Shown: positions 1 through 7,400 of the stretch, piece after piece
Numbering within the stretch: the stretch's first letter is position 1
How the letters are laid out: every line of letters begins with the position of its first letter
Source: Treponema sp.
GTDB taxonomy: Bacteria; Spirochaetota; Spirochaetia; Treponematales; Breznakiellaceae
Assembly: GCA_031278755.1 (NCBI GenBank)
Contig: JAITJV010000083.1
Span: forward strand, 1 to 7,499
Direction: 5' to 3'
Length of the DNA stretch: 7,499 nt
Notes under the pieces: model-generated
Seen by the model: the letters and a program-made list of their open reading frames with translations, nothing else
Database searches by the model: none
What the model was told of the DNA's origin: nothing
Made by a program: the position numbers and the translations under genes

Positions 1-237
1 CTTGATAAAAGGGAAGGCCTGTTTTTTGCCGGGCTTCCCCTGGTGTTTCGCGGAGTCTGGCCCGGTGATTTCCCTTCAGGGAAGCGGAATGTCGGGGCCG
101 GCGCGGGAAATGCCTGTGCGCTGTGCGCCGCCGACGCCGGCGGGCCCGCCGCCCTTATTGAGGATACGAAGGTTCTTTTTGCGCGGGAAGCAAAAGACGG
201 CGATTTTTTCATACTGATTCGCAAACGGTCAGGCTGA
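1..237 (+). CDS. tilS: C-terminal end of probable tRNA(Ile)-lysidine synthetase (partial)
   Basis: The frame is open from the first base and ends at TGA 235-237, so this is the last 78 codons of a gene whose start lies outside the window. Near the start it reads GLPLVFRGVWPGDF, which resembles the hydrophobic-strand/Arg/Pro-Gly-Asp stretch of the small C-terminal TilS domain; the end reads PAALIEDTKVLFAREAKDG followed by an alternating hydrophobic strand, like the last strands of that domain. TilS modifies the wobble C of tRNA-Ile(CAU) to lysidine in the cytoplasm using ATP and lysine. The catalytic PP-loop domain would lie upstream and is not visible. Context supports the call: tilS commonly sits just upstream of ftsH (tilS-hpt-ftsH in Firmicutes, and, from memory, mesJ next to ftsH in Treponema). 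The sequence match alone is weak, so another protein remains possible. The stop overlaps the ftsH ribosome binding site, suggesting co-transcription. Confidence 0.5.
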   Translation, partial: LDKREGLFFAGLPLVFRGVWPGDFPSGKRNVGAGAGNACALCAADAGGPAALIEDTKVLFAREAKDGDFFILIRKRSG

Positions 238-243
238 AAGGGG
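237..243 (+). promoter_or_regulatory. Shine-Dalgarno of ftsH
   Basis: AAAGGGG lies 5 nt before the ATG at 249 and its first base is the last base of the preceding TGA stop (235-237). The good match and spacing fix the ftsH start at 249. The overlap with the upstream stop implies that the two genes are translated from one transcript. Confidence 0.7.
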
Positions 244-248
244 TATAC

Positions 249-2138
249 ATGTTTTCAGATCAAAATAAAACGCCGCAGCGCCCGGGAGGCCCCAGGCCGA
301 ATCTGTCCGGGCGGCCAAACCGTTTGGCCCTGGTTTTTTTTATTATCATGGCGGGCCTTTTTATATTTTATTTTTTCCGGGGAAACACCCGGACGGTACA
401 GGAGATACGGTACTCGGATTTTATCAGTTATCTGGATCAGGGCCTTGTTGAGTCGGTTACCATTCACAATAACAATATTATGGATATTTTTCTTAGAAGC
501 GCGGCCGGGCAGGATCCTTCTCCGCGCAAAACCCTTATCCCCTATGAGGACCCGAATCTTCTTGCCCTTTTGAAAGAAAAGAACGTCCATATTTCCGGAG
601 CCGCGGCGAACATTAACCCCTGGCGCATACTCATTGAGATGCTCCCCTGGGTGATAGGCTTCGGTTTTGTGTGGTTCATGTTCAGGAACATGCAGGGATC
701 GGGAAACAAGGCGTTTCAGTTCGGCAAGAGCCGGGCCAAGCGGTACCAGGACGAAGGGAAGAAGTTCAGTTTTTCCGATGTGGCGGGTCAGAAGGACGCC
801 AAGTACGAGCTTGAAGAAGTTGTCGCCTTCCTTAAAAATCCCCAGAAATTTACCAAAATGGGGGCGCGCATTCCCAAAGGCGTGCTTCTGGTCGGCATGC
901 CGGGAACGGGCAAGACCCTCATGGCGCGGGCCGTCGCGGGGGAAGCGGGTGTGGCCTACTTCCACATGTCCGGTTCCGATTTTGTCGAGATGTTTGTCGG
1001 CGTAGGGGCAAGCCGGGTGCGGGATCTTTTTGAGCAGGGAAAGCGCAACGCCCCCTGCATCATTTTTATTGACGAACTTGACGCGGTGGGCAGAACCCGC
1101 GGGGCGGGCTACGGCGGAGGCCATGACGAACGGGAGCAGACGCTGAATCAGCTTCTTGTTGAGATGGACGGTTTTGATTCCAAAGACGGGGTGATCATCC
1201 TCGCGGCGACGAACAGGCCCGATGTGCTTGATCCCGCCCTGCTCAGGCCGGGCCGCTTTGACCGCCAGGTTATGGTCGCCATGCCCGATATAAAAGAGCG
1301 CGAAGACATACTCAGGATACACTCGGCAAAAATTCCCCTTGGAAAAGATATCGATCTTTCCCGCATAGCGCGCGCCACGCCGGGGATGAGCGGGGCCGAC
1401 ATCGCAAACCTTGTAAACGAGGCGGCCCTCTTTGCGGCCAGGAAAGACAAGCCCGGCGTGGAGATGCCTGACTTTGAAGAAGCGCGGGACAAGATACTCA
1501 TGGGCGTTGCGCGGACGACGCTGGTAATTTCCGAAAAGGAACGGCGCATGACCGCCGTGCACGAGGCGGGACACGCCCTGCTTCACTATTTCCTCAAAAA
1601 CGCGGATCCCCTTCACAAGGTAACCATCGTTCCGCACGGCAGGGCTTTGGGTATGGCAATGTCCCTTCCCGAGGAGGACAGTTACAGCAGGACACGCGGC
1701 TGGATAGAAGACAGGATCGTGATCTGTTACGGCGGCTGGATTGCGGAAAAGTTTTTTTTTGATGAAACAACTACCGGGACCAAACAGGATATACAGCAGG
1801 CGACCGAAATGGCCAGGCACATGGTCTGCGAATGGGGCATGGACGAAGGGCTGGGGCCCGTCGCTTACGGTCAGGAAGAAGAACCTATTTTCATCGGCAA
1901 GGAAATCGCCCGGCACAAGGATTACTCCGAGGACACCGCCCGGCGCATAGACAAGGCGGTGCAGGATATCCTTGACGCCGCAAGAAAAACGGCGGGTAAG
2001 ATACTCGGCGCCAACAGGGACAAGCTTGAAAAACTGTCCGACGCCCTCCTTGTTCGGGAAACCATGGCCGACGACGAAGTCCGGGCGCTCCTGGAACTGC
2101 CCCCCCAGGAGAACCGTACTTCCCTTGCCGGAAAGTGA
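249..2138 (+). CDS. ftsH: ATP-dependent zinc metalloprotease FtsH
   Basis: This 629-residue protein is a full-length FtsH, the hexameric inner-membrane AAA+ protease that extracts and degrades misfolded membrane proteins and short-lived regulators. Two membrane segments are visible (about residues 26-44 and 127-146), flanking a periplasmic loop of about 80 residues. The AAA module follows: Walker A GMPGTGKT (216-223), pore loop FVGVG (249-253), Walker B IIFIDE (271-276) and second region of homology [19 protein letters not shown] (321-339) with arginine fingers R336 and R339. The peptidase domain has HEAGH (H438, E439, H442) and a third zinc ligand at D514 in the segment TKQDIQQAT. All catalytic residues are present, so it should be active. 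Small departures from the usual consensus are Met for Pro at the second Walker A position and GGWIAE where most FtsH proteins have GGRxAE. The start is set by a strong SD. The next gene begins within a few bases of the stop. Confidence 0.98.
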   Translation: MFSDQNKTPQRPGGPRPNLSGRPNRLALVFFIIMAGLFIFYFFRGNTRTVQEIRYSDFISYLDQGLVESVTIHNNNIMDIFLRSAAGQDPSPRKTLIPYEDPNLLALLKEKNVHISGAAANINPWRILIEMLPWVIGFGFVWFMFRNMQGSGNKAFQFGKSRAKRYQDEGKKFSFSDVAGQKDAKYELEEVVAFLKNPQKFTKMGARIPKGVLLVGMPGTGKTLMARAVAGEAGVAYFHMSGSDFVEMFVGVGASRVRDLFEQGKRNAPCIIFIDELDAVGRTRGAGYGGGHDEREQTLNQLLVEMDGFDSKDGVIILAATNRPDVLDPALLRPGRFDRQVMVAMPDIKEREDILRIHSAKIPLGKDIDLSRIARATPGMSGADIANLVNEAALFAARKDKPGVEMPDFEEARDKILMGVARTTLVISEKERRMTAVHEAGHALLHYFLKNADPLHKVTIVPHGRALGMAMSLPEEDSYSRTRGWIEDRIVICYGGWIAEKFFFDETTTGTKQDIQQATEMARHMVCEWGMDEGLGPVAYGQEEEPIFIGKEIARHKDYSEDTARRIDKAVQDILDAARKTAGKILGANRDKLEKLSDALLVRETMADDEVRALLELPPQENRTSLAGK

Positions 2139-2143
2139 GGATC

Positions 2144-3868
2144 ATGGGCCGCCTGTTTGCCGCGATGCTGGCATGCGCCGCGCTTGCCGCCGTACCCGTC
2201 CGGGCGGAAGATTCCGGCCTCGGGGACGCGGCCGCGGCCGAACGCTATGCCGCCTGGGCGCTGGACGCCATGAACCGGGGGGCGTGGCCCGAGGCGCTCG
2301 CCGTCCTTGAACGGGCCGGGGATTACAGCGGCGCGTCTTCTGATGTTTCGTTTCTTCTTGCGCTTGCCCGTGAGCATGAACAGAAGCCCCGCGGAGCGGT
2401 TCTGGAAGCCCTGGGGCGGGCTCTGGAGGCGGACCGCTGGAACCGCAGCCCCTTTGAAGCGCGCCTTCTTGAGGCCGAAACCTTTATATACCTTAGAAAC
2501 TACACGGAAGCCCTCCGTATTCTCGACCGGATTCCCGAAGGGGAAAAGAAAGCGGAACTCAGGCTCCTTGCCCTTAAGGGCCTCAATGATATTTCCGCCT
2601 TCCGCCGGGCAATGGAAGAATCCCTTGACCGCTATCCCCGCGATCCCCGCATAGCCCGTATTCTCCTTGAATATGCCGCCGGCGGGCTGCCGGAACAGTC
2701 CCTGCTGAAGCAGGGTGAAGAAATTCCCGTGCCGCTGGTTTTGCGGCGGCTTCCCGTTCTTCTTGAAGGGGATCCGGAACTGGCTTTTCTGGCCGCCCCT
2801 TTTTTACGGAATGAAGGAGAGGTCCGCCGCCTCGTGGCGGCCTACAGGGCGGGTTTTGCCCCTCCCGCCGGGCCGTCTCCCGCTTCTCTTCCCGCGGCTC
2901 TTAATGCGGGGCTTATTGAAGATACGGAAGCTGTCGCCGAACTCTTTGCCGGGACCTTTCTTGACCGGGATCTTCTCCTTTCCGTTTTCGGCCTTTTAAG
3001 AAGCGGCGGGGGCAGGGATTTCTTTAACCGAAACCTTTTGGCCTTTTCAGGTGTTATTATGGAAGACGGCGACAAAGACGGTTATTATGAAAGCCGGACC
3101 CGCTACCGGAACGGCGAGATTCAGGATTATGTATACGACGCCGATCAGGACAGGCTGCCTGAGTTGACCGTTGTTTTCTCCGGACAGGAACCGGACCGGG
3201 CCGAACAGACGGTGCTGCCCGAATCCGCCGTAACTTTTTCCCTGCCCGTGCGGGATGAGGACAGAATCAAAGCCCTTGTGGTTTGGGAACAGTACCCCGC
3301 GGTTCTTGCCGCGGATCTGGAAGGATGTTCTTATATCCCCCGGCCCTTTGAGTTCTTTTTTAACCCCGTGAGGTTTGTTGAGTTGTGCGGAAACGGGGAC
3401 CGGAGAGGGCTGCTCTACCCCGAAATGGAAAAAGAATACCCCCGTATTTCACGGAGATCGCTGGTTTCTTTTTCAATACAGATACGGCGGCCCAGCGGGG
3501 AATTCAGGGGGGCGGACGAGCGCATAGATCTGGACCGGGGCATACCCCGGCGGGCGTCGGAAATACACGGCGGCCGTGTTGTTTCGGTAACCGAATTTGA
3601 GCAGGGAAGGCCCGTCATCCAGCGCATCGATCTTGATCTGGACGGACGCATGGAAACGGTAAGGCGTTTCCGTTCGCTTCCCCTTCCCGGCAGAGACGAG
3701 GATCTTCTGGACTGGAAGAATGAAATTGTATTTACCGAAAGCGACTGGAACGGAGACGGCCGGTACGAAACCGCCGAAGAAGCCCTTCCCGGCGGAGTAA
3801 AACGGTATTATAAAGATATGGACGGCGACGGGATCAGGGATTATTCTGATAATGTAACGGATGGATAA
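2144..3868 (+). CDS. exported TPR-like protein with five Asp-rich calcium-type loops, function unknown
   Basis: I do not recognise a named family. The 574-residue product begins with a short signal sequence (GRLFAAMLACAALAAVPVRA, cleavage probably after VRA at about residue 21), so it is likely periplasmic or surface-exposed. Residues about 27-180 are helical and TPR-like, with repeated Trp/Tyr, Ala and Leu spacing such as AAWALDAMNRGAWPEALAVL and YLRNYTEALRILDRIP. The C-terminal part is strand-rich and carries five D-x-[DN]-x-D-G-like loops at residues 308, 332, 496, 534 and 558, each with an acidic residue at loop position 9, as in dockerin, EF-hand-like or FG-GAP calcium loops. The ATG at 2144 was chosen; a GTG at 2135 overlapping the ftsH stop (GTGA) is an alternative adding three residues. 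GGAAAG or GAGG could serve as SD. Placed between ftsH and an HtrA lipoprotein, it may help in envelope protein quality control, but that is inferred only from context. Confidence 0.9.
   Translation: MGRLFAAMLACAALAAVPVRAEDSGLGDAAAAERYAAWALDAMNRGAWPEALAVLERAGDYSGASSDVSFLLALAREHEQKPRGAVLEALGRALEADRWNRSPFEARLLEAETFIYLRNYTEALRILDRIPEGEKKAELRLLALKGLNDISAFRRAMEESLDRYPRDPRIARILLEYAAGGLPEQSLLKQGEEIPVPLVLRRLPVLLEGDPELAFLAAPFLRNEGEVRRLVAAYRAGFAPPAGPSPASLPAALNAGLIEDTEAVAELFAGTFLDRDLLLSVFGLLRSGGGRDFFNRNLLAFSGVIMEDGDKDGYYESRTRYRNGEIQDYVYDADQDRLPELTVVFSGQEPDRAEQTVLPESAVTFSLPVRDEDRIKALVVWEQYPAVLAADLEGCSYIPRPFEFFFNPVRFVELCGNGDRRGLLYPEMEKEYPRISRRSLVSFSIQIRRPSGEFRGADERIDLDRGIPRRASEIHGGRVVSVTEFEQGRPVIQRIDLDLDGRMETVRRFRSLPLPGRDEDLLDWKNEIVFTESDWNGDGRYETAEEALPGGVKRYYKDMDGDGIRDYSDNVTDG
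3065..3154 (+). repeat. first pair of Asp-rich loops, 24-residue spacing (within CDS 2144-3868)
   Basis: Two loops, DGDKDGYYE (from 3065) and DADQDRLPE (from 3137), start exactly 24 codons apart. Both have Asp at loop positions 1, 3 and 5 and Glu at 9; the second has Arg instead of Gly at position 6. The stretch between them contains RYRNGEIQDYVY, which suggests a strand-turn-strand unit linking successive loops. This is a protein-level repeat and not a DNA repeat. Confidence 0.55.
3743..3841 (+). repeat. second pair of Asp-rich loops, 24-residue spacing (within CDS 2144-3868)
   Basis: DWNGDGRYE (from 3743) and DMDGDGIRD (from 3815) again start 24 codons apart, with GGVKRYY between them, matching the geometry of the first pair. 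A fifth, single loop DLDLDGRME starts at 3629. These two loops match the calcium-loop pattern best: Asp/Asn at 1, 3 and 5, Gly at 6, acidic at 9 and also at 12 (Glu and Asp respectively). Confidence 0.55.
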
Positions 3869-5699
3869 AAAGATGGATGTTTTTTTCCGAACCGGCGCGG
3901 CGTTTGCCGCCGTATTTTTTCTCTTTGTATGCGCGTCCTGTCTTTCCGTCAAAACGCAGGAAAAGCGGCTTGCCCCTCCGGGAAGATCAACCGGCGAATT
4001 CAGGCTGGATGATATACGCCGCTGTGCGGCGGACGATCCGGTAAAGGCGATAGACTTGATCGGCATATACCGGACTGTTTACGGGCAGGAAAATTCCCGG
4101 CGCGAAGGTTCCGACATGGAAACTGCGCTGGATGCGCTGGAAGCCGAAGCCGTCGCCAGTCTCAAGGAGAAGCAGGCCGCCGCAATCCGGGAAGAACGGT
4201 GGGATGACGCCGCTTCGCTGGCCCGCTCCCTCGCAAGCATGGGGCTGGAGGTGGAAAATACCGGAATGGAGCCGGACTTTATCCTGGCGGAAGCAAAGAA
4301 ATCCCTTGTGGAAGGCGGCGATCTTGCCGCCTTCCTCCTTGCGGTGCGTTCCCATGAGATGAAGCCCCTTGGTTTTGAGGACGCCCTTCTTTTTCTCAAG
4401 CGGGCCGTTGAGGTAAAGCAGCGCCGTACCGCTGCTTTCTTTCTTAACATCGCGGGGGAGAACGATGTTCCCGGGGAACTTAAGGAATACGCTTCAGGCA
4501 GGGACGGACCCCAGGAAATGATAAAGGGCGTTGCAACCGTCCTTGTTGACCGGGGTATACGCATAGAGCGGGGCCGGGGGATGCCGGACAGGGCGCTTGG
4601 GTCGGCCTTTTTTGTGGATGCGTCGGGGCTGCTTATCACCAACTACCATGTGATTTCAAGCGAAGTTGATCCTGCGTATGAAGGCTATTCCCGCCTGCAT
4701 ATACGCATGGGAGATTCCGCCAGCGCGAGAATTCCCGCAAAGGTCATAGGCTGGGACAAGGCAATGGATCTTGCCCTGCTCAAGACCGAGATCAAGCCCG
4801 AATATGTTTTTTCCGTCGTTGACCGCGTTACCCCGAGGGTGGGGGATACGATTCTTGCCATAGGATCTCCGGGCGGTCTTGAAAAAACCGTTACCTCGGG
4901 GATCGTTTCTACGCTGGGACGGCGTTTCCTGCAAATAGGGGATGTGATACAGATTGACGCGGCGGTGAACCCCGGCAATTCGGGGGGGCCTGTAGTGGAC
5001 ACTTCGGGCCGCCTTGTGGGGATAGTGTTTGCCGGCATCGAACAGTACCAGGGGCTTAATTTTGCCGTTCCCGCGGAGCGTCTTGCCGCGGCCCTGCCCG
5101 TGATGATAAAGGGGGGAAAGGCGGAACGGCCCTGGCTGGGCCTTACCCTGAGCGAATCATCGCGGGGCGCGGAGATCATCTACACGGCGCCTTTTACCCC
5201 CGCTTCGGAACACCAGGTAGGAGAAGGGACCCTGATAAAAACGATCAACGGCGAAAAGGCGAGCGCTCCGCAGGGCGCCCTTATTCCCGCCCTGCAGGAC
5301 ATGCTTTTTTCATCCAGGCCCGGTGAACTGGTCGCGCTGGAAACTTCCGACGGAAAACACCGCGTCATGATGACGGTTCCCCGTCCCGACGTTCCCCTGG
5401 CGGAAGCCGCGAAAAAAGACAGCAAGGAACGTATAGCCGCTCCGCTTTTCGGCCTGATCCTGTCTCCCTCTTTGGTAAAATCTTTTTCGTCTTCTTATCT
5501 TGTAAAGAAAGTGATTCGGGGTTCCATCGCCGATGAAGCGGGGCTTTCCGAACAGGATCCTGTTTCCATCCGGGGCTTCCGTATGCTGGAAAAAGACGGT
5601 TACGCCCTGATGGAAATTAATGTAAAAAAAAGAAGCATGGGTTATATGGAAACCACTATGCAGCTCCCCGCCCTGCTTGATTCGCCGGACACCCTGTAG
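3861..5699 (+). CDS. HtrA/DegP-type serine protease lipoprotein with two PDZ-like regions
   Basis: The 612-residue product is a trypsin-like (S1C/HtrA) protease, expected to cut misfolded proteins outside the inner membrane. Residues 1-27 form a lipoprotein-type signal: a KK start, a hydrophobic core, then FVCASC; C27 is the likely lipidated residue, with a relaxed spirochaete-like lipobox (C24 is an alternative). About 190 mostly helical residues of unknown role precede the protease domain. The catalytic triad is complete: H263 in TNYHV, D303 in AMDLALLK and S374 in NPGNSGGPVVD. Other HtrA signatures are VGDTILAIGSPGGLEKTVTS (327-346) and QGLNFAVPA (397-405). PDZ-like regions follow at about 424-506 (starting PWLGLTL) and 527-600; both are divergent. 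The start overlaps the preceding stop in ATGGATAA, an 8-bp overlap implying coupled translation; an in-frame ATG at 3873 is possible. The protease family is secure, but which HtrA paralogue this is cannot be told from sequence. Confidence 0.93.
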   Translation: MDKKMDVFFRTGAAFAAVFFLFVCASCLSVKTQEKRLAPPGRSTGEFRLDDIRRCAADDPVKAIDLIGIYRTVYGQENSRREGSDMETALDALEAEAVASLKEKQAAAIREERWDDAASLARSLASMGLEVENTGMEPDFILAEAKKSLVEGGDLAAFLLAVRSHEMKPLGFEDALLFLKRAVEVKQRRTAAFFLNIAGENDVPGELKEYASGRDGPQEMIKGVATVLVDRGIRIERGRGMPDRALGSAFFVDASGLLITNYHVISSEVDPAYEGYSRLHIRMGDSASARIPAKVIGWDKAMDLALLKTEIKPEYVFSVVDRVTPRVGDTILAIGSPGGLEKTVTSGIVSTLGRRFLQIGDVIQIDAAVNPGNSGGPVVDTSGRLVGIVFAGIEQYQGLNFAVPAERLAAALPVMIKGGKAERPWLGLTLSESSRGAEIIYTAPFTPASEHQVGEGTLIKTINGEKASAPQGALIPALQDMLFSSRPGELVALETSDGKHRVMMTVPRPDVPLAEAAKKDSKERIAAPLFGLILSPSLVKSFSSSYLVKKVIRGSIADEAGLSEQDPVSIRGFRMLEKDGYALMEINVKKRSMGYMETTMQLPALLDSPDTL

Positions 5700-5703
5700 C
5701 GCC

Positions 5704-6837
5704 GTGAAGGACGTTTCTTTACAAAGAAAGTACGATCCCGCCCTGTCTGAAGCAATCAGGCAAAAACAACATATAGTCCGGGAAGCTGGTCTTGATATAT
5801 TTGTAAAGCCCGTTCCCGACGACGACAGGCCCGGCGTCCTGGACAGGCGTTTCTTCGCGGGAATACCTTTGCCTGTCAGGATTATGGGAAAGGCCCTTTG
5901 CCCGCTGGTCCGCTTTATTCTTTCAGGCGGCAGTGCGAAAAGCGCCGCGTCCCGCATGCGCCGTTACTTTAACAAAGTAAGGAGCCTTCCCCTTGCCGAA
6001 GGCGTATCGGTGAGCCGGAGAACGGTGAAAACCGGAGACGCCGGCGTCGCCATACGGATCTACAGGCGGGAAGGCGCCGTACCAAACACACCGGTATTTT
6101 ATTACATACACGGCGGCGGTTTTGCCGCGGGCTGTCCTGATGTGGTGGAGGAGATCTGCCGGCAGCTTGCATGGCGGTCAGGCTGCGCCGGCGTACAGGT
6201 TGATTACCGGCTGGCGCCCGAGCATCCCTATCCCGCGGCTTTCGACGACTGTTACGGCGTTCTCCGCTGGATAGCGGAAAACGCCGGGGACTTTGGCGGC
6301 GACGGCGGCCGCATCTGCATAGCGGGCGACTCCGCGGGGGGCAACCTCGCCGCGGCGTGCGCCATGCGGGACCGTGATGAAGGACGGGGGGCGGTAAAGG
6401 CGCAGGCATTACTTTACCCCGTGGTAAACCCCGCCGGAAAAGAAGACGAATATTTTCACTTTTCGCTGGATCAGTACAACATGCTTGCCGGGTATAAGGC
6501 GGCCGCGAGCTTTATGATCACCGTCATGCAGTCGGGTACATCGGGCATGATCAAGGTATTGGGCGGAGACGGGCCTTACGTTTCCCCCTATTTCGGAGCG
6601 CTTGAGGGGCTTCCGCCCTGTCTTGTCCTGTACGGCGAATTCGATTATTTCCGCCTTGAGAGCGAAGCATACGCGCGAAAACTTTCCGCCGCCGGCGTTC
6701 CCGTCAGGGCCGTGAGGTATTCAGGCTTGTCCCACGCCTTCGCCGAACTTATAGGCGTTCAACCCCAGGCGGAAGACTGCATGGCGGAGATTGCCTCATT
6801 CCTGCGGAGCGTGTTCCGCATGCCGCAGGCCTCATGA
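5704..6837 (+). CDS. alpha/beta hydrolase, HSL-type esterase/lipase (abhydrolase_3)
   Basis: The 377-residue product has the signatures of the hormone-sensitive-lipase group of carboxylesterases: oxyanion motif HGGGF (136-140), DYRLAPEHPYPAAFDD (167-182), nucleophile elbow GDSAGG with Ser210, acid Asp314 in YGEFDYFRLESEAY, and catalytic His344 in GLSHAF. All catalytic residues are intact. No signal peptide is visible, so it is probably cytoplasmic; substrates are likely short-to-medium acyl esters, but this cannot be told from sequence. HGGGF lies further from the N-terminus than is usual (commonly about residue 80), leaving an extra N-terminal stretch that may serve as a cap region. The GTG at 5704, 4 bp past the protease stop, is preferred; it has no clear Shine-Dalgarno, so translation may depend on coupling. 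A TTG at 5677 would overlap the protease gene. It is probably transcribed with the upstream genes, although no functional link to them is evident. Confidence 0.9.
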   Translation: MKDVSLQRKYDPALSEAIRQKQHIVREAGLDIFVKPVPDDDRPGVLDRRFFAGIPLPVRIMGKALCPLVRFILSGGSAKSAASRMRRYFNKVRSLPLAEGVSVSRRTVKTGDAGVAIRIYRREGAVPNTPVFYYIHGGGFAAGCPDVVEEICRQLAWRSGCAGVQVDYRLAPEHPYPAAFDDCYGVLRWIAENAGDFGGDGGRICIAGDSAGGNLAAACAMRDRDEGRGAVKAQALLYPVVNPAGKEDEYFHFSLDQYNMLAGYKAAASFMITVMQSGTSGMIKVLGGDGPYVSPYFGALEGLPPCLVLYGEFDYFRLESEAYARKLSAAGVPVRAVRYSGLSHAFAELIGVQPQAEDCMAEIASFLRSVFRMPQAS

Positions 6838-6869
6838 CGACAACCGTCGCCGCGCCCGCGGGAGCTGCG

Positions 6870-7400
6870 TTACCATGTAATATAGTCCGGATGGGGAAAC
6901 GGATCGGAATATCCGGGCAAACCATCCAGGGTCCGCATGTCTTCTTCGGTTATTTCAAAATCAAAGACCTTTATGTTGGCGGCGATATGCTCCGCGGATG
7001 CTGATTTTGGCGGCGGAAGAAAATCTTTCTGTAAACACCAGCGCACGCATATTTGCGACGCGGTCCTGCCGTATTTTTTTGAGAGCGTCTCCAGAAAGGG
7101 CGAGGCAAGGATGTTTTCACCGCCGCTCCCTCCAAAGGGACTGTAAGCTTCTATGAGCATATTTCCCGCGCGGCTCGTTTTTACCACCTCGTCCTTGGCG
7201 TCCCCGGGACAGAGCCGTATCTGATTGACCATGGGCCTGATTGAGACGGATTTTTCCAGGGCGTCCAGATGATGTGCGTGAAAATTGCTTACACCGACAG
7301 CCTTGATGCGGCCCGCCCTGTAGTATTCTTCAAAGGCCTTCCATGTTTCCGCATTTGATTGGAAGGCCGGGGTCCATACTCCGCAGCTTGCTGTGGAACG
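6870..7400 (-). pseudogene. 5'-truncated aldo/keto reductase (C-terminal part only)
   Basis: Read on the minus strand, the frame gives clear C-terminal aldo/keto reductase sequence: AETWKAFEEYYRAGRIKAVG followed by VSNF, then NQIRLCPGD, LIEAYSPFGGSG, YGRTASQICVRWCLQKDF, PPPKSAS (usually LPKS) and FDFEITEEDMRTLDGL, ending at TAA 6870-6872. These proteins are NAD(P)H-dependent carbonyl reductases of about 270-280 residues with catalytic Asp, Tyr, Lys and His in the N-terminal half. Here recognisable similarity starts just after the position of the usual HWP motif (about 7370), the frame meets TAA at 7401-7403 and TAA again at 7422-7424, and no other frame continues the family sequence. The catalytic tetrad and first half of the barrel are therefore missing. 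The only in-frame ATG (7230-7232) would give 120 residues without activity. A decayed remnant is most likely; a sequencing or assembly error at the break is the alternative. It is convergent with the hydrolase gene, 32 bp apart. Confidence 0.75.

Noticed and set aside
2..217. Alternative + strand open frame at the window start
   Set aside because: The overlapping frame ending at 237 leads directly into the ftsH ribosome binding site and has TilS-like sequence. This frame is compositionally odd and has no family features.
255..1916. A 553-codon open frame on the minus strand opposite ftsH
   Set aside because: The + strand frame is unmistakably ftsH with all motifs. The antisense translation has no recognisable domain and is a by-product of GC-rich codon use.
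3473..4066. A 197-codon minus-strand open frame across the TPR protein/HtrA junction
   Set aside because: It lies opposite two well-supported + strand genes, shows no family features, and contains low-complexity mirror sequence of the Asp-loop codons.
5310..5957. A 215-codon minus-strand open frame across the HtrA/hydrolase junction
   Set aside because: It is antisense to the PDZ region and the hydrolase start, with no recognisable motifs.
6838..6869. Possible bidirectional terminator between the convergent hydrolase and reductase remnant
   Set aside because: Only a 4-bp CGAC/GTCG stem and a short CCCGCGGG palindrome are present, with no T-run on either strand, so there is no convincing terminator.
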